A stretch of 64,000 bases of DNA from Scedosporium boydii. Its lineage: Eukaryota; Ascomycota; Sordariomycetes; Microascales; Microascaceae. Shown here in pieces: positions 35,669 to 46,535 of the stretch. The notes under the pieces were generated by a model. The model did no database searches. It saw nothing but the letters and a program-made list of their open reading frames with translations, and was not told the origin of the DNA. The translations under genes and the position numbers were made by a program. Every line of letters begins with the position of its first letter. Position 1 is the first letter of the stretch. The stretch covers positions 1-64,000 of the forward strand of contig NJFT01000112.1 in the NCBI GenBank assembly GCA_002221725.1, written 5' to 3'.

Positions 35669-35955
35669 TGTTCCAAGACGAAGAGCAACGGCGAAATTAT
35701 CTTGATGTGGAGATGATGGACCATAAAGAATATACGTATGGGACATATGAAGTGAATCGTCGGATGAGAGTCTTTGAGAGGAGGCCCATTCCGATCCCGC
35801 CGACCCAGGAGAATCAACCAAATCCGCCGGATGATCCGGACGAGCCTCGGCCAGCCCCGAAGAGGAAGCGCCGCCGTGAAGTCGACATTCTTGTAGAGGA
35901 AGCCGAGAGGTTTCTTGGGAAGGAGTTTCTGGAAAAGAGGAGGCGGATGGGATAA
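35668..35955 (+). CDS. 95-residue charged ORF overlapping the peptidase stop (TGATG)
   Basis: It starts exactly at the stop of the SprT-like ORF (TGA 35666-35668, ATG 35668-35670). The product is unlike random sequence: an acidic N-terminus (MFQDEEQRRNYLDVEMMDH), then a proline-rich stretch (PPTQENQPNPPDDPDEP), then a nuclear-localisation-like basic cluster (APKRKRRREVD) and a helical end. Three readings are possible: a second cistron translated by termination-reinitiation, the C-terminus of the peptidase separated by a frameshift or an unrecognised intron, or a recently split gene. The composition makes me believe it is, or recently was, protein-coding. Confidence 0.5.
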   Translation: MFQDEEQRRNYLDVEMMDHKEYTYGTYEVNRRMRVFERRPIPIPPTQENQPNPPDDPDEPRPAPKRKRRREVDILVEEAERFLGKEFLEKRRRMG

Positions 35956-37335
35956 ACAGGCCCGGTGGATTGGTAAGTGGAGTTTTGAAGTGGGATTGTG
36001 TATGGTCTGGGTTTCTTCCTTTCATATGTACATATATACATTCAGCCTTCTTTTCGCGACAGAGAATGCTCAAGTTGAGTGGAAAAGTGATGTCGAAGTA
36101 GGTTAGTAGCAAATTGGCACGTCCTTGAGTGATTCTTCTGGCGCGGAAGTCGTACCCAAATCAATAAAATCCGGGGGAAATTGAGGAAGGAACGGTTCAA
36201 ACCTCGATGTCTACTGTTAGAATGAGGTGCAGGAAGGAGCAAACGCCGTTTTGCATGTGACTGCACGAGGCAGGCGCGGCTTGGGGCACGACTTAAGGCA
36301 CAACTTAGACACGGCAGGCGCAATTCAGGCTGTACTTCATCGTTTCTGCGTCATCAGAAATGTCCACAAGACGTCTGCACCCAGCTCAAGGCACAATCCT
36401 TGCCCAGTGAGACCTCAAGATGCAGCGGGCTCCTGCGGGCGAGGCAGTGTGACCGAATGAAAGCAAGAAGATCAGAGTTTAGAGTTCGCTCTCTCTCCTC
36501 TCATTTTGATTTTACCACGTCTTCATCTCGGTATGTTGTTAGCTGATAGCAGGCTAGATCTATAGCCTTCTGTAATCTACCCCGGCTTCCTTATCAGAAA
36601 GACAGTCGGCAACTCCCCTGTAAACACACGGGTCGAGATTGATTGACAGACATCTCCAATTCTCAATGTTCGCCTTGTTCTTGGATACAGCAGCCGAGAA
36701 ACTGGGTCCGCTCCGCTGTCACCCTTCAATGCGTCATCAATTTCCTGGTGAAGAAACCCTTTTAAATATGAATGGTGCGCATACTTACATTCCCCAAGAG
36801 GCGCGGGGTGATGTTCGTTTATATGAGACGTCAATATAGCCTCGAGTCCCTTCCCCGCCCCCATTTGCTTCCTTCTCCCGATTCTTTCTCAATCTGTCTA
36901 TTAAAACCGTCATTTCGCCTATCTGCAAAGAACTCGGTCCGAAGTGTCTGGCGTTTTCCTTTCCTGGTACAGGTGGCACCGAGCCCGGGATTGAACCTCT
37001 TCTGATTGATGGGGTTAGAGCTCTATTAGGTTAATTCGTTTTACCCAGATCGCGTATGGAGCATATTAATATCACTTTCGTGAATAGAAGTGTAGCCTGC
37101 AAATGGTCATCTGCATGTTGCGGGGGGTCTAATAATTGATAGAGTGCAGTGAGCTTGGATTTGAGTGCCTTGCTCAAACCGAAGACCAGGATTTTGGGAT
37201 TGACATGATCGCTGGACCGGCTCTACCTCCCACAGTAGCTTCGTTCTTGTCTGATACATAAATGATCAACTCGACGAGGGTGGACAGTTTCCACCCAAGA
37301 CTCATCCACTTCGTAGATCATCTTCCCATCCCGTA
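35956..37335. other. Intergenic, no gene seen
   Basis: Peptidase 3' flank and galactanase promoter. A loose repeat of GGCACGACTTAAGGCACAACTTA occurs near 36285-36310. Open frames are short and featureless. Confidence 0.5.
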
Positions 37336-38379
37336 ATGAGATCCCTCTTGCTCCCCCTCCTCGCGGTCTCCACCGCCCACGCCGCCCTCCAATACGTTGG
37401 CGCCGACTGGACCTCCGTCCTAGTCGAAGAGCGCGCCGGAATCCAATACACCGACTCCTCCGGCACCGTGAAGCCCCTCGAAGATATCCTCGGCTCCAGC
37501 GGCATCGACACTGTCCGCCAACGCATCTGGGTAAACCCCCCCAACGGTGACTACAACCTCGCCTACAACCTCAAACTAGCCCAACGCGCCAAAGCCGCCA
37601 ACCTCAGCGTCTACCTCAACTTCCACTACAGCGACAACTGGGCCGACCCCGGAAAACAGTACGCTCCCGCCGGGTGGCCGACGGAGATCGGGGCTTTGAC
37701 GGATAAGTTGTACGAGTATACCAAGGAGGTGTGCGACGAGTTCCAGAAGGTGGGCGTCGCGCCCAATATCGTTTCGATTGGGAATGAGATCCGCTCGGGG
37801 CTGTTGTGGCCGACGGGACGGACGGAGAATTGGGGGAATATTGCGAGGTTGTTGGGGGCGGCTTCGAAGGCTGTGAGGGAGTCGACTTTGAGTCCGCAGC
37901 CGAAGATTATGATCCATTTGGATAATGGGTGGAATTGGGGCCAGCAGGAGTGGTGGTATAGCAATGTGCTCAAGGCTGGACTGAGCTTGGATGATTTCGA
38001 CCAGATGGGCGTGTCGTTTTATCCCTTCTACGGACAGGATGCCACACTAAGTAGTCTCAAGTCTTCGCTGGGGAAGATGGCCGATACTTGGGGGAAGGAG
38101 ATTGTTGTTGCTGAGATTAACTGGCCACAGCAGTGCTCGAGGCCGGCGCATCCTTTCCCAGCTGATCTGAGGGATGTCGCGCTTTCGTGGGAGGGCCAGG
38201 TCGAGTTCGTTAAGAGGGTTGCTGAGATTGTGGAGAGCACGCCGAAGGGGACGGGGATCTTTTATTGGGAGCCTGCGTGGATGGATAATGCTGGCTTGGG
38301 TTCGTCGTGCGAGTCGAATACCATGTTTGCGTGGCCAGGAAAGGCTCTGCCCAGTCTTGAGGTGTTTTCTCAGGTTTGA
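37336..38379 (+). CDS. Secreted arabinogalactan endo-beta-1,4-galactanase (GH53)
   Basis: 347 residues, single exon. A signal peptide (1-16, MRSLLLPLLAVSTAHA) is followed directly by the mature GH53 start ALQYVGADWTS. The (beta/alpha)8 landmarks are present: RQRIWVNP, LNFHYSDNWADPGKQ, acid/base Glu 151 in VSIGNEI, and nucleophile Glu 260 in VVAEINWP. The C-terminal GTGIFYWEPAWM and Cys in GSSCESNTMF match the family. It cleaves beta-1,4-galactan side chains of pectin outside the cell. Length matches fungal GalA enzymes, with no carbohydrate-binding module. The 5' half has a C-biased third codon position typical of a highly expressed secreted enzyme. The gene looks intact. Confidence 0.96.
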   Translation: MRSLLLPLLAVSTAHAALQYVGADWTSVLVEERAGIQYTDSSGTVKPLEDILGSSGIDTVRQRIWVNPPNGDYNLAYNLKLAQRAKAANLSVYLNFHYSDNWADPGKQYAPAGWPTEIGALTDKLYEYTKEVCDEFQKVGVAPNIVSIGNEIRSGLLWPTGRTENWGNIARLLGAASKAVRESTLSPQPKIMIHLDNGWNWGQQEWWYSNVLKAGLSLDDFDQMGVSFYPFYGQDATLSSLKSSLGKMADTWGKEIVVAEINWPQQCSRPAHPFPADLRDVALSWEGQVEFVKRVAEIVESTPKGTGIFYWEPAWMDNAGLGSSCESNTMFAWPGKALPSLEVFSQV

Positions 38380-38748
38380 GAGTTTTCATCCGAGGTGAGA
38401 GACACTCCAAGTTGATTTGATGTAGATATTCCCTACATTTGATTATTTAGTATATATCAAACGAAGTATATGCAGCAAAGCAGGGGGTCGGGTATTGGGA
38501 GGAGAACACGTCTCGACGAAGGGACATATTGATTGTGGTGATAATCTTCGCCTTTTTGATTAACTATGTCGAGGGGATAAACACCTTAAACTCTTTCCCG
38601 TCCTTTGGCACTCAATCTCTGCCTTGACTTTTGTCCACAACATCCCCCGATAATAAAACTACAAGAGAGGGGAAAACAACGAGCCCCTGAAAACAACTTC
38701 ACATTCCGCACCAATTTTTAACACCTTCCATTCTTCTCCCACAATTCC
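38380..38748. other. Convergent 3' flanks
   Basis: Short region between the convergent galactanase and membrane-protein genes. No feature noted. Confidence 0.5.
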
Positions 38749-39612
38749 TTAGCCCTGGTTGACACCATGGGCACCGCCACGACCGCGGCGGCGGGAGCCC
38801 CGAAGAGCCTCGGCCTCGGCCTGGCCAAAAGCCGTCTGGACTCCAGAGAGGAGCTGGTCGACGAGAGCGGCGTTCTGCTCGTCTCCGATCCCCATAAACG
38901 CCCTATGAAGGCCACCGAGCTCATACAGGACGTAATCCCGGCGGGTCTGTAGAGATTCTCGATACAAGGCCTCGTCGTTGCGGATATGAGCGCCGTGGGC
39001 AGTAAAGGGAGCCTCGGTGAGCAGCACCATTCTGGTGTGTGCAGCGCCCAAGTTCCGAAGCTTTCGTAGGAGAGACTGGGTATAAACGGCTGGGATGTAC
39101 GTCTCCACGTGAGCGAAGCCGGGCCACAAATAGGCAGCGCCGCGGCCGGGTCTATTGGCGTCCCGACCACCATCGGGGAGGCGGTAAATCCAGGCTCCCA
39201 CACGAACCACGAGGCGGCCAAAACCAACGATGAGTCTGCCTGGGACAGTGAAGATGGATCGAGGCAGAACGTGGACAATACCGAGGAGGTGGGTGCGGAT
39301 GAAATCTCCGATGCCTTGGAGAAACCATGCTCCGGCGAGATAGAGACAGAACATGCAAAACGAGAAGCCGAGGACGACACCGACAAGGAAAGGGAATATG
39401 CTGCCCTTCTGAGGCTCGTCATTGCCGTTGGTGGGCTCCGCTGCGGGGGCGCTCGACATCATGGAGGCGCCGTGAGCGTAGGCGTAAACAAACACTGAGG
39501 GAGGGGAAGAGGGAAATGAGATGTTAGCTGTAGTCATGGCTCGGGAGGGAGATGATACTGCTCGACACGGGTACTTACACTTGAATATGAGGTACATGAG
39601 AAAAGGATCCAT
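38749..39612 (-). CDS. Membrane-associated protein of unknown function
   Basis: Two exons (39612-39579, only 34 nt, and 39494-38749; phase 1) give 259 residues. The N-terminus is a short hydrophobic segment (MDPFLMYLIFKLFVYAYAHG). A clear transmembrane helix follows (FPFLVGVVLGFSFCMFCLYLAGAWFL) and a second hydrophobic stretch (LLGIVHVLPRSIFTVPGRLIVGFGRLVVRVGAWIY). The C-terminal 150 residues are soluble, helical and end in an Arg/Gly-rich tail. The sequence HVETYIPAVYTQSLLRKLRNLGAAHTRMVLL looks conserved, but I do not recognise a family. The 5' leader appears to contain several introns (see the upstream region). Confidence 0.7.
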   Translation of the reverse strand: MDPFLMYLIFKCKYPCRAVSSPSRAMTTANISFPSSPPSVFVYAYAHGASMMSSAPAAEPTNGNDEPQKGSIFPFLVGVVLGFSFCMFCLYLAGAWFLQGIGDFIRTHLLGIVHVLPRSIFTVPGRLIVGFGRLVVRVGAWIYRLPDGGRDANRPGRGAAYLWPGFAHVETYIPAVYTQSLLRKLRNLGAAHTRMVLLTEAPFTAHGAHIRNDEALYRESLQTRRDYVLYELGGLHRAFMGIGDEQNAALVDQLLSGVQTAFGQAEAEALRGSRRRGRGGAHGVNQG

Positions 39613-41064
39613 TTCGGACACTTGCTTTCGTCTCTCGAGGGTTAAAGTAAAGGCATTTGGTTCTTCTACACCAAATCATTAACGATGGATGTTCACTTCT
39701 AGAATAGACGCTGGAATTATAGAACGTGATAACTTACCTTGTGGTCAAGAGATCCGATGAGGACGATAAATGGACCTCAAGGATATGTACTCTGCGATTT
39801 CTGGATGAACAACGTCAGCAAATGGGTTCAGGAGTACTACATACACGCCAAGGTATCGGCCAATCTGCGGTGGAACGGTAGGAGAGTAGGGAGAGGGGAA
39901 TACGCCGTGACAACGGCAATAGACGACGATGGGATGTCGTAAGAAGACGTAGAGAAGCTTTCACTTACCTGGGAAAATATTGAAATCGAAAAGAACAATA
40001 GGAAACGGGAACACCGATGGCGTCTCTGTATCAAGTCTGAAGGAGGAAAGGGGGTAATCAGTGAGAGGTTCTGGTTAGAGAACGACTCGGGGAGTAGAGA
40101 TGTAGGGGGGAGAAAAGGCGAGTACGCGATTGAATGCAGACGGGGAGGATAGGAAACTGTGCGACGAAAAACAAAAACAAGAGAAGAAGGGACTTACCTT
40201 GCCCTAACGAGGTCAGGGGGAGAATTTCGTCGCGTAGGCGATGGAACGAGAATCGATCTGACAAAACAACGCGGTCAGTGACGACCCGATCACTCTGGAG
40301 TCGAGAAAAGTAAAGGAGAGACAAGATCTCGTTTCTCAGTGATGATCCTTCGCTGCCTACCTTTATCAAGACGAGTTGAATACCAAACGATGACAAGAAT
40401 CGAGGTCGAAGGTAAATGAAGTTATGGGAGAGAAAAGAAAGAAAGAGAGGAAAGGTCTGCTTGAGGTTTGGGGTTTATGTAGGGGAGTGGAGGTCAGAGT
40501 TTTCCAAGAGAAAAAGGGCAAGAGCCTTGAAGGCTGTAGAATAAAACCCATGATGCCTCATCGTTGCGATGGAGTGAGCTGTGAAGGTTGGAGAGATGAA
40601 AATATAACGTGAAAGGCTGCGACGGAGGGGAACGGAGGTGTGGGGCCGAAATCGCGGCGTCTTCGGAGCTGTGGTTTTCGGAGCTGTGGGTACACATCCT
40701 GCCAGTGAATTTAGATCCAATAAGAGTGTTGAAAAAGTGGCCTGGGTGGAAGTAATCTAAGATGCTCTAGTAGTTCTAGAGGACTATGTTCTGTTGGAGT
40801 GTTGGTGGAATGGTATCTATGCCTAACTTGAATGTGTGTATGTGAAGAATCCTGAGTCCTTTGTCTGGAGAAGAAGGACTGTGATGGGTATCTTACGAAG
40901 TAGAAAAGAAATCACTTAGAGTATTCACGTTATGGGCAAAGTTCATTTAAAGCAAAATGTTGTGGAGAGGGTATTCAAACATCTCTTATTAGACTAAACA
41001 AAACAATGGATCGACGGGGCTTCGCTTTGCAGCTTCCCATCACCCGGCAAGGTTATCGTTAACA
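39613..41064 (-). other. Apparently spliced 5' leader of the 38.7-kb membrane-protein gene
   Basis: On the minus strand, three consensus GTAAGT donors lie upstream of the ATG (ACTTAC on plus at 39732-39737, 39963-39968 and 40192-40197), plus a GTAGGC donor near 40360. Pyrimidine-rich acceptors are interspersed. No open frame links these segments to the coding exon, so they look like untranslated exons. An ATG-TAG minimal uORF lies at 39842-39837. TACGAAGTA occurs at 40894-40902. The remainder (about 40.6-41.06 kb) is 3' flank of the nucleotidase gene. Confidence 0.45.
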
Positions 41065-42919
41065 TCAAAGAGCGGTAAGGAAGAGGGTAGCAACCGAAAG
41101 CGCGACGATGCCAGAAGTCCAAGGAGAGGAGAATCGGTTGGCAGAGCCCTTCTGGTCACCACCATCGCCGCTGCTACCATCACTTCCCGAACCGGAGTCC
41201 CCAGCGGTTCCGTTGACGATGGAAATACGGCCGTCAAGCGCAATATCGATGGGCGACTTCTCTTGGATGTACCAGACAAGAACCTCATCCTGGGTATCGA
41301 GGGAAATGTAGTCCTTTACGGTCTGGAAAATGTTATCACCGCCTCCAGCAAGGAAGTCAAGCGTGACAACCCTGTACTTCTTAGCCTTATCGAGGGGCTT
41401 GTCGCCAATAGTAACGCGGACAAGCTTCGCTCCGTTGGTGTTCTCGGGGTTATACTCGACCTTGATCTCCTTGCTGACCTGGAACCAAGTCGTAATGGCC
41501 TTGTCGTTAAACTGGTTCCACTTGGAGACGGCTCCCTCAAGAATCTTCCAGAGGTCTTCGCCGCTGTAGGTGAGCTCGACAATGGAGTTACCGAAGGGGA
41601 AGGACGTGAGAACCTCTCCGCGCGTAACCTCACCAGCATCGATGGTAGCACGGATACCGCCGGCGTTGATAAGAGCAAAGTCGGGCTTCTCGCCGTCGGC
41701 GGCGTTCTTGAGACGGTACTGAACCATGGCATCGGCCATGAAATCGCCGAGGAGGCACTCTTTCTGCTGGCAGGTAGTCTGGTCAAGTTCAACCTTGGTC
41801 TCTCCAACGACCTGGGCGGCGAATTCCTCAAAGGGGCCGCGCCACTTCTTGATCTGATCCTGGAGGCCCTGGTCCATGGCAGTCGTGTTGTCAAGGTGGA
41901 TAGGACCGCCGTGGTAGGAGAGAGCTTTGCCCTCATCGTCGAAGGTCACATCAATGTAGCCGACGTATTCGCCCCAGCGGTAGGCGGTGACGATGAAGAC
42001 CTCATCACCGGCCTTATTCTTGACAATGGTGGGGTAAGGACCGGCGGAGTTGCTCATATTTCCGAGCGGTGTGTGGCTGTGACCGCCCATAATAAGGCTA
42101 ATACCGGTGGTCTCCTCTGCGAGCTTCTGATCCTCTTCATAGCCAATGTGTGTAAGAGCGACGATGCGCTTGATATCGGTAGTGGCCTTGATGTGGTCAA
42201 CGGTCTGCTGGACAGTGCTGACGACGTCCAGGAACTTGGTGCCCTCGCCGACGGAAGAGATGCTCTCGGTAGTAGGAGTAGTGCAGCCGATGACGGCAAT
42301 TTGCTGCTTCTCGAAAATAACGTAGGGCTTGATCGTCTTGTTCAGAGATTCGTACTCCGAGACGACGTTGGCCGAAATGATGGGGAAGGTAAGGTTGAGC
42401 AAGAACTGGCCAAGCTCCTCATCACCGCCGTCCCATTCGTGGTTGCCCAAGGTCATGGCATCGAAACCGAGCTGATTCAAAGTCTCGGCAATCTTCTCGC
42501 CCTTGTAGAAGGAATAAAAGAGCGTGCCCTGGAACTCGTCTCCGGCATTAAGCCAGAGGCTGTCCTCGTACTGAGGGCGGAGTGTGTCGACGGTGTGCTT
42601 GATGCGGGCATAACCACCGTAGCATCCCTTCTCGGGTTTCGTGCAGTCGGTACCGGAGGAGGAAAACTCGTCAAGATGGGCATGAACATCGTTGACGTGG
42701 AAGAAGGCTACGCGGGAGTGTGAGCTATACGAAGAGTGGATACGCCGAGAGAAGCAAGGATCGACGAGTTGAGAGACTGAAAAGCAGTGCGGACGTACAC
42801 ATATTAAAATTGCCAGCAGCATCAATTCCTCGCTTCTTCAAGCGGGAGCTGTAGAGGACATCCTCGCAGGCCACGAGGCTGGCCAGGGCCAAGGTGGAGA
42901 AGAGGGCAGCTTGGCGCAT
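41065..42919 (-). CDS. Secreted, GPI-type 5'-nucleotidase (UshA/CD73 family metallophosphoesterase)
   Basis: Two exons (42919-42801 and 42724-41065, joined at phase 2) give 592 residues. A signal peptide (MRQAALFSTLALASLVACE) leads into the metallophosphoesterase domain with all motifs: HVNDVHAHLDEF, LNAGDEFQGT, TLGNHEWD, ALTHIGYEED and IMGGHSHT. The C-terminal 5'-nucleotidase domain has LLGDFMADAM, INAGGIRATI and TSFPFGNSIVEL. The end is a Ser/Gly spacer followed by a hydrophobic tail (WTSGIVALSVATLFLTAL), the pattern of a GPI-attachment signal. It should dephosphorylate extracellular nucleotides, releasing nucleoside and phosphate at the cell surface. All catalytic ligands seem intact. A 486-codon antisense frame is a shadow. 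Confidence 0.95.
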
Positions 42920-45900
42920 CTTGGGCAAAGAGAGAGAATGTGTGTGTCACGGAAGGACAAGGCAACGGATACACAAAACGAATGCAAGACGGAAGGTGGT
43001 GATAACCCAAGAGGTCTCGGGAAGCTATGGACGCAAGAGCAATTCACTGAAGCCGCCTCAGCCCAGAGACTCGAGAGAGGATGCGCATTCCATAGGCCTG
43101 GGAACGGGGTCGTATTTCATTTATATTGATGCTGCATGTAACCCGTCTTGATATCAGAGTCGCAGCAACTCGAACCCCACGACTGCCAGACACGCAGACA
43201 ATCGGCGTGATGCAGCATCCCGCTGGAAGGACATTTTGGTCGTCAGCAGAAGGATGCACCCTGGAGAAGCTGCCACCTGCCAAGCATGGCTACGGAAGAT
43301 GGCACCAGGGGCAGTGGGAAGGACCGCCTTGCCGACTACACAAATTGGCCTATCACATGTGTCTGGCGATCAACGAGTCAATCCGCCTCAAAAGTTCTCT
43401 GGGCGTCGGTGACGAAATGGTCCTCAGGAAGCAGCGATGGGATGGAACAAATGTAGGGCAATTGGGAAGGTGCCTTGCAATTTGCAACCTTGATGCACGT
43501 GCGCCTGTGATTGGTTGCGTTGAAGCTGGTGATAGTTTCAACTTGGCTTGGCATACATCGGCGATGCTTTTCTTCTGGAAAGTGGAAGAAGGCGGGAAAA
43601 TATCCACTGCGACCCTCAAATGCATGTCCCTAAGCTGGCCAAACATAATACGGCAGATTACTCTGTAAAGCAAGTGAGGGTGCACTGCACCGCAAATTGG
43701 ACGTCGGAAGCTATCCGACACTGGCGAACACGGGCGAAGTCTCTCTATCTCCAGACCGAGAGCTGAGAAAGAGCCCACTTTGCTGCATTAAGTTGAAGTG
43801 CCTTATTTATGTACACATAGCTTCGCCCATGCACCTTGATGTCTCGGGGTTCAAGCAGCGCCTTCTTAGATACAGCCTCGCAATCAAAATGGAGACAGGT
43901 CCTTGAGTCAATTCCACCGAAACTAGAAACTAGCTCTGGGTCGGCGTAATATTTGTCCTCACTTGTGATTTCCTCTCTCCTTCCCTTGCTAGCTGCGGTG
44001 CGACGCGACTTCCTTTCTTACCTCTCGCTTCGTACGAAGGAAGTACTTCGTAGAGTGCACCTTCCCAAGAATTGCCGGTTGTTGGCTCATGTGTTTGGGT
44101 TGGGGATGGAGTTGAGGCGAGGAGAGGAAACTTGGAGAGGTTGTCGGTTCGAAACTCGGATTGAGCTCTTGTACCATTTTTTTTAAACTCCCTTCTGGTT
44201 GGCTTCACTACGCGGCCATTGAAGACTTGGTGGAGGGTTGATAATCCGGTGGTGGATGGCAAACGAGACCATCATAAAATGTTGAATCCCGCAGAACAAA
44301 GGTGCCGGTGGAGGGGGCGAAAGTTGGAAGAACATTCTAATCGGCGAGAGGAAGTATTACGGCCGCTTGCTGCTAATTCTCGACATCGCAATAATCCAGA
44401 TTGCGCAGAGTTATATTTGCAGACCCCGTCTTACGAATGGGAGGTGGACTTGAGATAGGATCGACAAGATCTAACACCTTAAATCTCCTCCCGCTATCGA
44501 GTCGATGATGTCTCGGTCTCGGGCTCCACGCAGCAAACTACGCGCAATGCTGATGGAATGGAGTTGTACAACCCATCTCATGTTCATGGCGCGGGAAATT
44601 CCCTTTCCGGCATCCATGATCCTCGATGGCGAATTCCATTATCCAGCCGAGTAAACTTGAGTCCTTCAGCTCCTGTGCTCCGGACATATTTGCGGACATC
44701 TCCCGAATCCTTCGGAGCTTTTTTACCAGTTGGGGGCGAAGATAAGGGTTGCCTCGCTTCGCCGCAGAAGAGTCGCACCGGAACCCGAGGAGACAAGTGT
44801 GGCGTATCACTCGCTGTTATCACTCGCTGTTATGACGCACGAAATCGCTACTACTATTTCCGTCGTCTAAGAGAGGAGTCTGCGAGGCTTTCGCTATAGC
44901 GATAGCCCGTCATCTTCAAGAGCGATGGGCAGATTGAATTCTATCCCCAGACACGATACCTCTATTCTGACCTGGGTTGGGTTCTACGAGCATCGGAAGA
45001 AAACTGGTCTTGCTCAACACTCTCCCAGCGGACACTGATGTCCCCGGACTTCACCGGGGTTCATCCCCCTCACAACGAGTACTGGAAAAGAAAAAGCCAA
45101 GCTTTCCAGGATTTTACCGTCACGACAGATGATACCACAAAACATCGGAAGCATTGACTGAAAGGTATTAGCCTGTTGGGGTTGGTCCTTTCTTTCGTGG
45201 TCTTCGCTCCTGGTCTAATCCAGAACCAGATCCAGATGTGTGGAAACTCTCGAGGATCAGCGCTGTCCAAATCGTCCAATTTTCCGATAGGCTCGCCCAA
45301 GGAAAAGGTGCCCCGGAACCATTCCCTATGATCTCCCCGAGGCAGAGAGAACACCGGATAATTTCCTACCACTTACCAATTCTGTGCGCCATCCTCTTTT
45401 TACCCCGCCAGCTGTTTCAGGATGTACCTCCGTCTGGCTTTGCTGAGGTTCCCGCCGCCACCGCATCGGTTGAGAAAAGGAAAGGTCCGCTTCCTCTCCC
45501 GCTTCGAGTCTTGGAATGAGGTGATCTCCGACACGCGACACCGTTCGAGCCAATGAGCCGACCCCATCTCTGGGGCTATTCGCACCTGTAACAAAAGCGT
45601 CATTGGTAAAATGCCCCTCACATTGCGGCCTGTCTGCTGTCCTCTCTCTCTGAGCGCCTCATTTCTGGTTCGGGGCTTGCTGTAAGCCGTACTTCAACCT
45701 CAGGCTATTTTCAAGTCGTAACGAGGGCGGAACAAGTCGTCCCATTCTGTGCGTTCTGTTCAGGTCGCAGTCGCACATGTAAGAGGTGATGCTCTTCCGG
45801 TACCGTTCAGGTTACTTCCCGCCTACCACTTTCCCAGCCCACATCCACTCAGACTTGATCAAAGGCAACACAGTAGTTGCCTTGCGCATCTAACCTGACA

Positions 45901-46535
45901 AGTGATCGACGAAGAGGTGTGGTGTACGGGTTTTACCTTGGAAGTGGTGTTTTCTCTCCTCTTGTCTTTCCGAGAGAACGACGAATGGAGCAGCCTATAA
46001 CGAAACAAATATTACTCTGGGGTGTCAAGAGGAAGAAAGAGAAAAAAAACCTCCGTAAACCCTTGCAGCCCAGATCCCAGTCCTCTCCTCATGGCCGAGA
46101 TATTAAGGGCGATCTCGCACATCCCGTTGTCTCCACTCATACCTTTTTCGTCCATCTCCCTTCATCATTCCCTCTCTCCCTTTTACTTACCAGCCAAAAA
46201 CACCTTAATCGAGTCTTTCCGCGGTTTTCTCTCGGAGACATAATGGTGTAGTTTTGCTGTTGGAAAGAGTCTGAGTTGTCTGGGAGTAGTGGCATCTTGT
46301 GCTGTTCATTTGCACACGTTCGCGCTGAGCGCGCATACAATACATATTCACTCACATTTTCTTCCTTCACTTCTCTGTTGGATATTCCCCTGGTATCTGT
46401 GATACCTTCTTTATTTCATTTTTTTTCTGCCCTCGAAAGACCAAGGACGGAGCAGCAGCGCCTGCGCCGAATCTACCACAAACACTCGTTAATATCTTCC
46501 GGAATCGCGGACGGGGCAGTCTACGAGAATCCAAA
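42920..46535. other. 3.6-kb intergenic, divergent promoters
   Basis: Between the nucleotidase and the GPCR gene, which diverge. It contains a palindromic motif cluster at 44029-44052 and a 13-bp direct duplication (ATCACTCGCTGTT twice) near 44805-44830. A pyrimidine-rich stretch at about 46075-46200 is likely GPCR leader or promoter. Open frames (180 codons plus near 43.1-43.7 kb, 141 codons minus near 43.4-43.8 kb) overlap each other and carry no recognisable domain. Confidence 0.5.
44029..44052. repeat. Palindromic TACTTCGTA cluster
   Basis: CTTCGTACGAAG (44029-44040) is a perfect 12-base palindrome. It is followed three bases later by TACTTCGTA (44044-44052). Confidence 0.85.

Noticed and set aside
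36955..37010. tRNA-like B-box (GGTTCAATCCC on the minus strand)
   Set aside because: The flanking bases cannot form a T-stem and no A-box or acceptor stem fits.
41263..42723. 486-codon plus-strand ORF
   Set aside because: Exactly antisense to the 5'-nucleotidase exon. Codon bias of the real gene keeps the opposite frame open, and the translation has no domain.
43126..43668. 180-codon plus-strand ORF
   Set aside because: No motif, overlapped by an equally open minus frame; not enough to call a gene.
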